NCBI GenBank assembly: GCA_027574665.1
Contig: CM050654.1
Span: 26,679,722 to 26,743,721 of the forward strand
Direction: 5' to 3'
DNA length: 64,000 bases
Source: Rhynochetos jubatus
Taxonomy: Eukaryota > Chordata > Aves > Eurypygiformes > Rhynochetidae
Numbering within the stretch: the first letter of the stretch is position 1; each line of letters opens with the position of its first letter. Below, piece by piece: positions 22,801 to 34,800 of this stretch. The notes under the pieces were generated by a model, which was not told where the DNA came from, did no database searches, and saw only the letters and a program-made list of their open reading frames with translations. The translations under genes and the position numbers were made by a program.

Positions 22801-25800
22801 CTGGGGCAGGAGCTGGGGGGCTGCAGTGGCTCGGGTGCTGCCTCTTCACCTCTGGCTGGGCTGGACCAGTGTGATGGGCTTTTTCCTGCCTTGAAGGTTT
22901 CCAGGCTCTTTTGGACCCCGTGGGGGGTTTTAGCCATTGCGTTGTCCCGTGGCGAGGCATTATTGGGGTTAATGTGTCCGGGGAAGACTCTCATGGGGAA
23001 GATTTGGGGAGGCTTTGAGGTGAGGGTGGTAGCGAGGGAGGAAGGTGTCCCCTCACCCTGTCTTTCCTCTTCTCTGAAGCTTTTCAACCTCTCCGAGCGG
23101 AGACATGATGTCAGCAAACTTCACCCCAAGGTGGGTCATGGCTGTGGGGAGCAGAGGGGCTTGGGACAGGGCTGTCTGCGGGACCAGCTCCCTGCTGCAA
23201 GCTGTTTGGGGCAAGAGTAGCCACTCTTCTATCCCTCCCAGGGATGGAGGAGCAGAGGAGAGCACCAGAAAGCTCCCAATGAGTTTGGAGGGTCTCAGCT
23301 TAACACCCCTCCCCCGCCCCCCATCCCAAAACTGGCTGTGGGGCCTCTTGGATACCTCCCTAAGGCATTGTCCCCATCCCTGTGAATGTGGGGAAGCCCT
23401 GGGAAGCTGAGCCGAGCGGGGCTGAGATCTGGGACCCTGATGGTCCCCCCCAGGACAGGGGCCTGGGAAGCAGGGTGCAGGGTTGGGAGTGAGTCTGGGA
23501 GGGGTATGTCAGGGTGACATGGTGGTGCCCACCCTGGGCTTGTGCCCTGTGCTTTGCATGCTCCAGGCTGGGGACTGCCAGGGGGGTCAGAGCCCAGCGT
23601 GGACGTGACCCATGTCTGTTCCCCCTGCCCAGGTGCTGGATTTTGGGTGGCCCGACCTGCACACCCCGGCGCTGGAGAAGATCTGCAGCATTTGCAAAGC
23701 CATGGACACGTGGCTCAACGCGGGGGCGCACAACGTGGTGGTGCTGCACAACAAGGTGGGCTGGACCCTGTCCCATGGGGCTGTGGGGGCATGGGCAGGG
23801 GGCTGCAGGGATGGGGCTGAGCATCCTCAGAGGCCGAGGGACTCGGGGAACGTGGTGGTTTGTGGCTTGGGCGGTGGGTAGGTGTCAGCACACGTGTGTG
23901 TCTCTAAGGGCGTGCACGTGGGGCAGTGCGTGTGTACGGGGAGTGACATGTGTCTGCCCATGTGCCGGGGTGTCCGTGCCCGGGAGCTCGCAGGCACCAC
24001 CGCCCCCGTGACACCCCCTCTGCTGTGTGCCCGCAGGGGAACCGTGGCCGGCTGGGGGTGGTGGTGGCCGCCTACATGCACTACAGCAACATCTCAGCCA
24101 GGTGAGGTTGACGCGGGGTCCCGGGGTGGCCCTGGGGCGCACTGCTGACTTCCATCCCGGTGTTGCCGGGGTGCTGGTGGCCGATGACTCCTTCAGCCCC
24201 ATCTACCCTTCCATCCCTCCCAGCGCCGACCAGGCTCTGGACAGGTTTGCCATGAAGCGCTTCTACGAGGACAAGGTGGTGCCAGTGGGACAGCCGTCCC
24301 AGAAGAGGTGAGTGCCACTGCGTTTTGCCCCTGTGGGCAGGTTGCAGAGGGGCCAAGGGGGGTGGCTGCTGTGGGTCCTGACCCTGACCTGCCTGTGTCC
24401 CTCCTAGGTACATCCATTACTTCAGCGGGCTCCTGTCGGGCAGCATCAAGATGAACAACAAGCCCCTCTTCCTGCACCATGTCATCATGCACGGCATCCC
24501 CAACTTCGAGTCGAAAGGCGGTAGGTGCCCCCATGCCTCCCACAGTCCGGCTCCCCCATGCCCACCACCACCCCATGCTGCCTAGCTGGACTTCCTCTCC
24601 ACAGGAGATATTTTCCACAATCTCCTTGGAAATTTGGTCTTCCCTTTCCCTCTTGGGGGAGTGTTTACTCCTATTAGCAGGAGGCTATCCTTTTCCCACA
24701 GAGATGCCCTCGAGGGGTGCCCTCAAGGTGCTACCCTGAGCTGTGGGGTGAAAAGGCTTCTCTGATGGCTTCTGGGAGGATGGCATCAGGCTGGGGTTTG
24801 GGATGGAGTACCAGCCTGATGCCAGTACCCAGAAGCGGTCCCTCGCTCAGACACCATCATCCCACCTCCCTCCCCAGCCCAGGTCCCACAGGACCCAAAC
24901 GGGGCGATAAGGGCTTTCCCCCGTCACTGTCCTACCTGGAGCATCCCTTTCTGCCCATCCCAGATGTTGCCCGTGGCCGGTGCGGGCTGGCTGGGATGGG
25001 GAGCGGCTGTTTGCCTTGGCTCCCTCCCTGTTTGGATTTCTCCCCCGTGACTAATCCCTGCCCCGGCCCCTCCGCCCTGACGGCTAACAGCAGCCTGCCT
25101 TCTCTCCCTCCTTGATGTCTTCCAGGTTGTCGGCCCTTCCTGAAAATCTACCAGGCCATGCAGCCCGTCTACACCTCGGGGATCTAGTAACTATCTCCTC
25201 ACCGTGGGGCTGGGGGCTTCCCTCCTCCCCAGCGTGGTGGGCTTGGCAAGGGGGCGAGATGGGGGGGTCAAGGCCAAGTCCCCAGTGGTCCCGGTACCCT
25301 ATGCTTAGTCTGTCTGTGTTCCAGGGAACAAAAAAAAGGGCTTCCTTTTCCTTGGAGGTGACAACTGGCCATACTGGGCCATACTGGGCCGTTGTGCTGG
25401 GAGGGCTGTAGTGACTGTGCGTATCAGCAGAGGGAGCCCGGGGCTGCGCAGAGCCTGGGGCTGGGTCCTCCCTGGGGGATGGATGCTCCTCCTGCCTGGA
25501 ATCGTCCTAAAAGCTCTCTTTCTCTGGCCAGTAAAGTGTTTCCCCCATTTTCACCACCCCACAATTTACCCGACACCGTTTTCCGACGCTGCTCCCAGAG
25601 CAGGCGCCAAAGGCAAAGCTGGAGTCGATTTCTCCAGCCGCCCCGATGCTGGGCCACATCCCAGCCTGGGACCCCTGGCTGCTGGGGGAGCAAAGCCCCT
25701 CGCCTCGGGAGCATTCCCAGCTCACGCCCCTGTACCAGGATCCCCCTTCCCTGCAGCAGGCGTCCCCGTTAGCCGAGATTTACTGCCATCCCAGCCTCGT

Positions 25801-28800
25801 CTTTCAGCTTTTAATAGCCTGTTTATGGGATGCCGGTAATAAACTCCAGGTTTATCTTGCCTGTGAAATCCAACTCCCTTCTTCCCCCGTCCCCCACTGC
25901 TGACGCCACCGCCCGCAGGCAGCTCCCAGGACCCCGGGGAGGGCTTCCGGCAGGGAAACTGAGGCAGGGAGGAGACCTTTCCCTGAGAGCTGTCCTTCCA
26001 CGTCCCGTGCTCCGCTTGACCCATGGGAACAGGGTGGAGAGCCCTGTAGTCCAGCCCCAGTGCTCAGACCCCGGTCAAACCCTCCCCCCGCCCCGGATTT
26101 TTAGCATCCTCATTGAGCTGTGCCTCATTTCCCCCCTCCTGTCTGCCTCCCCCAGGGAATGGGTGCCCTTTTGGGTGGGGGATGGGACCCTCCTCTGTCA
26201 CCTGGAGGGCCAGCTCTGTGCTTTGCAGCTTTCCCAGCTGGGTTTGGGTGGAAGGGGCTGGTGGAGGCGGCTCTGGGGGGGGCTCTGCACCGCAGCTCAC
26301 ATCCTCCCGCCATCCGTCCCTGCAGCAACGTGCAAGGAGACAGCCAGACGGGCATCTGCATCACCATCGAGCCTGGCTTGCTCCTCAAGGGCGATATCTT
26401 GGTAAGGGTCAGCCCCCTCTACCGTGAGCAGCTGGGGGATGGGTGGTCCTCGTGCCTCAGGACCTCCCAGTTCTCCCTTGCCCTGCCCCTGGGGATCGTC
26501 CTGACAGTCACTTCCCGCTTCCCTCCGCAGCTGAAGTGTTACCATAAGAAGTTTCGCAGCCCGACCCGCGACGTGATTTTCCGCGTGCAGTTCCACACGT
26601 GTGCTGTGCACGACCTAGACGTCGTCTTCGGCAAGGAGGACCTGGACGAGGCCTTCAGAGGTGAGTCCCCTGGCACCTCCCCACCCAAACTCCCTCCTCC
26701 CGCCCCTCTGACGCAGCTCCCATCGCTGGGATGTCTGGGTACCCGCCCCAAATCCACCCCTGATGAAGCAGGGCACCCCTGCTCCATCCATCCATCCATC
26801 CATCCATCCATCCATCCATCCATCCATCCATCCATCCATCCATCCATCCATCCATCCATCCATCTAGCCAGCCAGCCAGCCAGCCGGTTGGTTGGGAGCT
26901 GCAATGTTCTGTCCCATGGTGGGATATCCCCTACCGGCTCCCATCCTTGTGCTGCCCGGGGTGGGTGTCCTGTGCTCTGGGCATATTTGGGGGGGGCCAT
27001 GCTGGTACCGTCGGAGGGATGGATGGAGATGATCCCTTTGCTCTGCTCTTCCCCTGGCAGATGACCGCTTTCCTGAGTATGGAAAGGTGGAGTTCGTGTT
27101 CTCCTACGGCCCTGAGAAGATCCAAGGTACGTCTGGCTCACACCGTGGGGTTCGGAGCTGGATACTGACTCCTTTCCCGCTCCCCGGATCTGTCCCCTGC
27201 TGCCTCCCTTGCGACCTCTCCCTGCCCCATTTGCAGTCTCTTTGTCACCTGGGTGGGATGAGAGGTCCAGGCAGTGATGCTGACCTAGGAGCACCCATGG
27301 GTGCCCTATAAGCCTCACTCTCTTCTCTCTCTACAGCACTTGCTGGCCTGGGAGAGAGGGAGGGGTGCTTGGGAATGGAGGACCCACCACCCAGAATGTC
27401 AAGACCTGTTGCCTGTTCCTAGGCAATCCCAAAAGCCCCAGCCAGCCTTGTAGACCTTCTTTGTGGGTCTTGATATACCCCCGTGCTCGTCCACCCCTCC
27501 CAGTGCCCCCATTCCTACGTGACTCTCCTGCTCTTTCCCTGCGACTCCTGCCCTCTTTCCCTTCCCTGCGCCTTCTCTCCATCCCACCTGTGCTGGCTCC
27601 ATCATCACCCCAACTGACCATCCCGCCTCTTCCCAGGCATGGAGCACCTGGAGAACGGACCCAGTGTCTCCGTGGACTACAACACGTCCGACCCGCTCAT
27701 CCGGTGGGATTCCTATGAGAACTTCAACATCCACCGCGAGGACGGCACGGAGGGCACCTGGGCTGAGCCGCCCCTGCCCGGCAAGCACCTGGAGAAAGGT
27801 TAGGGCTCATGGGGCGGTCGGTGGCCAAGGTGTCCCTGGGAATTCCCATCACCCTGGGGAAGGGGACGCTGGCGGGCAGCAGAGCTGGGGGCAGGTGGGC
27901 GCTGCTGGAGGACTGTGGCCATGGGATGGGAGAGAAAATTCTCATGGACTTTCCCTCCTGTTGGCAGTGCCAGGGAAGCTCAGGCTCTTTTATCGCTGCT
28001 TTTGCTCTCCAAATCCTGTTTGCATGCAGCAGGGTCCAGCCCTGGATCACGCCCCAGAGCTTTAGGAAGCCCAAATCCTGAGGTCTGCAGGAGGAGGACC
28101 TAATGGGGGGCACCCTTAGGTCTCCCAGCTTCTTGCTTGTGGCACAATCGTGCTGGGACGTAGCCGTGCCTCAGTTTCCCCTGGGGAATGAGGACCCCTC
28201 ACTGGCCCTGGAGGGTCCGCACCATGGCCTGGAGCTGGGAAAAGCCCCTTGAGCACCCGCCTGTATGCGGCGAGCTGGCTGTCCTCGCCCGCTTGGCAGG
28301 AACAGGCGGTACTTGTGTGTCGAAGGGTGGTGGGCCCCCGTCCCGGCGGCAAAGCCACCTGTGGCCGAGCAGATGCCTGAGCTTTCCTGGCCCGCTCCAG
28401 ACAGGCGGGGGGACAGCTGCGGTCCCCAACGTCCCTGAAGGTCACTGGCTGCTCCGAGTGGGAGCTGTGGGTGGCCAGGCTCGCTGGGGAGGGTGGGGAC
28501 TCTGGGTGCCCGGGGCAGGCGAGGGGGTCCCAGCCTGCAGTGGGGATGTGGGGCTGGACCTGGGGTGGCTGTGCAGAGCTGGCACGGGCACCTGCCTTGG
28601 CACGGGGCAGTAAACAGGCAACTCGTGATAGGCGGGCTCAGCTATGCGGGGGGAGCTGGGGGCTGTGGATCCAGCCCTGAGGGCATGGGATGCCTGTGTG
28701 TACCTTGAGCTCAGACCATGGCTCTGCCCCTGGCCCAGGCTGGCAGCCCCCCTGCCTGCAGAGACCCGAGTGGCTTGGTGCACATGTGTTCCCCTCTGGC

Positions 28801-31800
28801 CCTTGAGGCAGGACCAGAGCACTCCCAGCCCCTCACAGGGCTGCAGAGATACCCCAGGGCTACTCTTTGTCCCCTCCCAGGGGTCTCGGTGGGTGTCAGG
28901 GCTGTGGAGGTCCCTCCACGTGCCGGCCGAGCTGTTGTCCCCGCGGGGAGGGTGGTGATGGGGAATGAGGGCACCTTTGCCACCAGTTTGGGGATGAGCT
29001 GGGGCTGCCAGAGGACAAAGCTGGAGGCAGGAGGTTGCCCTCTGACCTGTGCCAGCTGCGAGACAGCCCATCTACAGGGGGTCCCCCCCGGCTGCCCTGT
29101 GGGGCACCTTGAGCAGCGTTGGGGAGAGCCAGCGTGGGCTCTGGGGTCTCCTGTCTCCCTCCCTCTCCATCGGCACTGTCCGTCTTCTCCAGGGCTGGGG
29201 ACTCTGGTGCCTGGCTGCGCGAAGGGGGTCCCTGTTTATGGTTGTTCTCGCCTTATTTGGTCAGGGAATTGCACGCCACATTTTTGGCACCACCAGGCGC
29301 GAGCGAGCGACGGCCGGGGGTGGAGGGGGGGTGAGGCTGGCACGAGGACACGGGGCTGGGGTGGGATCAGCCGCTGCTCCTTGTCCCTGCCACTGCCCGT
29401 CCTGACGCTCGGCGAAGGCTCCCTGCAGACCGGCACCGCCGCCCGGGCCAACAGGATCGGCATTGGGATCGCCCCGCCAACCGGTGGGTCCCCCCCGTGC
29501 CGCGTCTCTGCCAGCCACAGCCGCTGTCGCTGGGGGTGGATGTCCTTTTTCCGGTGGCTTTGGCTCAGTGTGGGGCACCCAGCTGGGCTGGGGGGGGTGC
29601 CTGACAGGGTGGGGGTGACCCCGTGGGACCCCAAAGCCAGAGGGGCAGGTGGATGGCTGGGGATCCCCCAGGAGATGTGTTGGGAATGGTGCCTGTCCTG
29701 ATGTTACCCTCACTGTGCTTCTCTGCGGGGAAGGGGAAACTGAGTCGTAGCAGGGTCGCTGGCTGACCAAGCTCGCCCAGGGCAGGAGGGCACAAGAGGG
29801 GGATCTGAACCCTGCTGTCTCACCCTCTGGCTGAGAAGGAACCTGTCTGGGTGCAGCACCCATCGGTGAGCTCACCCTCCTGCCTTACCCAGGCAGGATC
29901 CCTGCTGCCTGCCAGGCTTAGGCTGCCCTGTGGTCCTTAGTGAGAGCGGGGTGCGCTGGGATAGCCCTGTGGATCCATCCTGCTGGCCGTCATCCATCTC
30001 CACATGGCACAGGGGAGGCGAGCAGTGTCGCCAAGGGGCTCAGGGCTTTGCCTGCCATCCTTCCTCCCCCTCGAAGGGGCTTTGTGGGCGGAGCGGCTGC
30101 ATGGTGGGTTCCCGCTGCGGCCCCCAGAGCCGTCAGTTGGCTGAGAGAGTGTTTGCAGGCTGAAGGCTGGTGATAGGGTGCTTTTTCCTTTGGCTGTTTT
30201 CGGGGCTCAGGTGTCCCCTAGCCTGGCTGGATGAAGGATGCTTTGCCAGCAACATGGTGGCTCTCCTTAGGGAGCTGGGCTGGCTTCAGGGAAGCAGGAG
30301 GAGACCTGCGTCTGGATACAGCACTTGTGGGTTTGCAGCTGGTTGTGGATCGCTGCAGAGAAAGTTTTGGGGTACTGCAGATGCAGGTGGGTAAAGCTGG
30401 TTGGGGAACATCTATGGCCCGGTTTGGTTTTGCTGAGAAAACCAATGCTGATGAAGAACAGGGTGCTGGGGCTGGCACGGAGCTGGTGCAGGGGTTGTCC
30501 CCAGGGTCTGCATGGGTGACCGTGGTGGGGGGGACACTGGGCTCCACCATCCTGGGACGGTGCAAGACAATGCGAAAGGGCTGGACACGTGTCCCTGACC
30601 CAGCAGCTCCCCCGTGATGGGTCCCTTGGACTCACCAGTTTGTCCTGCTGCACCCAGCATCCACCCCTCCTGCCTGTCTCCCACCTCCATACCGTCACCA
30701 TCCCCAGCCCTGCCCTCCCCCAGTTATTACCGGGGCTGGAAGGGGGGTGGCCGGGGCCTGGCCAAGTCCAACATCTGCAGGAGACTCACTGAATCCCCAC
30801 CTGAGTCATGTTCTGGCACAGGGCTCCCCTGCAGCTCAGCCCCCTGCGGCAGGGCAGGGCTGGGTGGGGTGGGGAGCAGGATGAGCATCCCACCCCTGTG
30901 GGGATGGGAGGTCATGCGTGGCAAAGGCTGGGGAGTCCCAGAAACCCCCCCCAATTGAGCTGGATGCCGGTCCTGCAGCTTTCTGTGGGGCAGCAAGCCC
31001 CTAGATGGGGTTGCTGTCATCCGTGGGTCCCCCAGGAGGTTGGGTATCTCATGGGGTGTGTCTTCCCTAGTTGGGGTCAAATCCTGCCCCACTTATCTGG
31101 GGCTGAGGCTGCCCAGGAGGGCAAGCCAGGCCGTGCAGAGGTGGAGAGCCAAATGGGCCAGGCCGGAGCTGTTAAAGCCATCGACAGAGCTGCCAGTGGG
31201 CTGCTGCTCTCCCCCCACGGCTGCATCGGGGAGGGGAGCCGCTGGCTCTCCTCTCGCCTCCACCAGCTGACTAAAGCCGAAGGAATCCGCTTCCCCCTCC
31301 CCATCCCGCCCCTCTCCTCTGCTCTCTGCTCTGGCTGCCGCAAGGTAAGGACTCAGCGGGGGTTTTGGGGGGCAGCAGGGACCCGGCTGGGCTGGATGGG
31401 GATCCAGAGGGAGTGTCTCCCCTTTGCTTCTGGTTATTCCTCATGGGAGAAATGCTGGAGCATCCACGGGCTTGGCTAGACGTATCGGCTGGAGCGTGGC
31501 TGCTGCCAGGGCAGGGTCTGTCCTCTGACCTGGTATTTGTGGTCGTGATGGGGGGGGGGTAATGGGGTTCAATCCCGCTGGGACAGCGAACCAGGCAGGG
31601 CTGGGATGCAGGGAAAGAGGGGCAGGCTGGTGAAAGCTCAGCCCTTTCTCTTTCCCCTTTAAACCATCCTTGAAGTCAAAACGTGCCGGCGCGCCTGTGT
31701 GGCGGCCCAGGCTGTCCCCAGGCAGCCGGGCTGGAGCGGGGACCCCCCGACCTGCCCTCCCAAGGGGCGAAAAATGGGAAGGTGCAGAAGCAGGCAAACC

Positions 31801-34800
31801 TCAGAGGTTTGGGGAGGATGCTGCCGTGGCCTGTGCCACTATTTGGGAGCAAACGGAGCTGTGAGTCAGGGGGCCGTCTGGAAACCCTGCTCTCATCCCC
31901 TGCCATCACCCAGGGGGGGTGTGGGAAACGCACAGTTTGGGGGATTAGAGTGGGGAGAGCCTCATGTTTTGCTGAGTATGTTGGATCAGTCATGGAGTGG
32001 AGGCTTGAGGATGGGCTCAAACAGGGACCCGGACATGGGACGGGCCATCACCTGGACCAGCGAATTGTCATCACTGTCCCAGTGTGGATTTTGCCCGGGA
32101 TGGAGGTCACAGGGGGCTTGGGGGTAGACAGGATCCGTGCCGTGCCTCCTGCCACGGGACAGGGCAGCACATGCCATCCTGAAACCAGTGCTGGCCCGTG
32201 CACGCTGTGCCGCGGTGCCGGTGGGGCAGGGCAGGGGGGGTTGTGAAAAGGGGTCGGATTTGGCAGAGAGCGTGGTCGGTGGCTTGGCCGCGGCGCGTTT
32301 CCACTCCTCGTCGGCTACGTGTTTGTTTAAGATGGAGAAACTCCCGTTGGGTTTGCAGTCCCGGCTGGGTTACGGCATCGATGGCGCATGGCCCGAAAGG
32401 ATGTCCCCACCCCGAATATGTCACTGCTTTCTGGGGACAGGTGTGACGTGTGTGCACACAGGAGCTGGGCTGGGGGTCTCAAACTGTGCGTGTGTCGTCC
32501 GGTGGGGTGATGCTCAGTCCCCGGTGCGGGGGCGTGGGGGAGGCTGTCCAGCGGTCTGTCCGTCGTGCCTAGGAAACAGTTAACGCGGCGCAGCCCTGCC
32601 CGTGGTGGAGGAAGTAGCTAGGAGCTGTCTGTCCTCCCTCCACAGCTCCCACCCTCCCCGCACCTCGCTGGGGTTAACCGGGGCTGGGGCTTAGGCTTGG
32701 GCGGCCCCCCAGCCCCGAGCCTCTCCCCTTCCCCTCCCGCTCGTCCCTGTGTGGTCCGGGGCGGAGGGGAGCACAACCGCACCTCCTCGCCTCCAACCCA
32801 TCCCCTGCCTCCGCCGTCTTCCTCTCCTCCATCCTCCCCTCCGGCACCCCGCGTCCTGGGGGTACCCCGTATCCGAGCCCCTCCGGCACCCCACTGCTGT
32901 CAGGGTGCCCCTCTCGCTGGCCCCACGGGACACGGTGCTGGAGAGGGAATAGCTCCCTCCGCGAGAGGGAAAGCAAAGCCAAAGGGACAAACGCCAACCA
33001 CAGCCAGCCCCGGGCCGTCGGCTCCTGTCCTGGACGGACACACGGAGCCGTGTGGACGCCACTCGAGCTGCCACCGCGCCAGGTCCCCCTGGAAGGCTCT
33101 GGTGCTGGAAGGAGCGAAGGAGAGGGATTTTGCTGCCCACTCCTCTTTGCCTGGGATCGTTTCTTCCCCGTCCCCTTTGGTAAGTCCTGACTTTGCTTTT
33201 CTTTGAGCCGGACGGGGTGGGGGTAAGGGCTGGGGGTGGGTGGGAATTTCATGGCTCTGGTGACCCACGGCTCAGGGGCTGGGGTTATTTCTTGCCATTA
33301 TATCTGGGCACAGGATAAAACTGGAGCTGGAGGAGGGGGCTGAGCTCTTCCCCATGGGACTCAGCCAGTACCCTTCATCCTGTGAAGGGTCCCAGGACCC
33401 CAGGATCTTTCTTGCTGGCTGATGCTCTGGAGATACCCCGGGGCCAGAGCTCTGGCTGTCAGGGAGCGGAGGCAGCAGTTGGGGTGCTGTGGGGGGCAGG
33501 AGCAGGGGAGGCACAGTGGTGCCCCAGCCTCATCCTCTGCACTGGCGCAGAGCCCTGGCCAGGATCTGTGCTGGTGCAGGATGCTGTGTGGTGCACCCCA
33601 CCGGGCGTGAGGCGGCTGGCTGGAATTTGGGGATGTGGGCTGACCCCCCATCCCGTTGTCATGTGTGCCCTGTACCAGTTTGTCTGCTGGGCTGAGCGGC
33701 GGGGTGCTGGGTGGCAGAGGGCAGAGCATTGCCCTGCTTGGCAGCAAGGACCAGGCTGGGCTCAGCGCTTCCCCCAGCCGCCTCCACACAGCCGGAGCAG
33801 AGCTGCGCCTCGGGCTGAGCCCTGGGCAAACGCGACCCACGCTGGGATGGCACAGCCGGCTGGGCTGGAGCTGCTCTGACCTTCAGGGACAAAATCTGAC
33901 CTTGCTGGGAGCTGCGCACGGGGATCTGGGAGCTTGCTGCTTCGGGGGCGGCTGCTTCGGGGGCGGCTGCTTCGGGGGCAGCTGCTTCGGCTAAGGCAGC
34001 CCGTCCCCCTTCCCTCAGTCTTTTTTGGGGGATTTTATTCAAACCCACTCAGGTGATTTGGGGGATTTTATTCAAACCCCCTCAGGTGACAAGTGATGGG
34101 CGGCTGTATGAGTGATGGCGTGGCCCAGGGGGGTGGGCCTCGAGGTGGTGGGGAATAGCAGGATTTGGCTCTTAGCATCAGAGCCCAGGGGACGCGTGGG
34201 GATGAGAACAGGGTGGGCAGTCACCATGGGGTAGGGCAGCCATGGGACAAGGGTCTGGCTGATGGTGGAGGTGTCACGGCCCCTTCTTTGCTTGCTACCC
34301 TGGTACTGCTCTTTGGGTGGGGGCCACCAGACCCCCTATGTCCCCCTTGGCCAGAGAGTCCAGGCAAGGTGAAATGAGGTGCTTGGGGCTTTCTGGCTCT
34401 GCTGTGTATTGTGACGTGCCCCGTCCTGACCCCGCTTTCGAGACGTTTCTCCCAGCTGTGGGACATGCCCAGCCCACAGTCTAATTAAAGCCTTTCCCAG
34501 TTATTTTCTCCCCTGGCGCCACGTGCTTTCATTTATATTTATTTATTCCCTTTTCCTTTCTATTCCCTTGCCCTATTTATCCCAGCCCCCACCCTGGCTC
34601 TTGCCCTGTTTCCCGGGACCGGCCAGTACCCGTCGCTGCCATCAGACAGGCGGGCTGGGCGATGGCCCAGCTCCAGGCGATGTCTCGGCCTCTCTGGCAT
34701 TGACACTGTCCCTGGACACGCTGCTTTTTCTTTTCTCCTTCCACGGGAAGGGATTCCCTCCTTCTCTCCTCCTTTTCCCCTGGACGCGAGGTGTTGCGGA

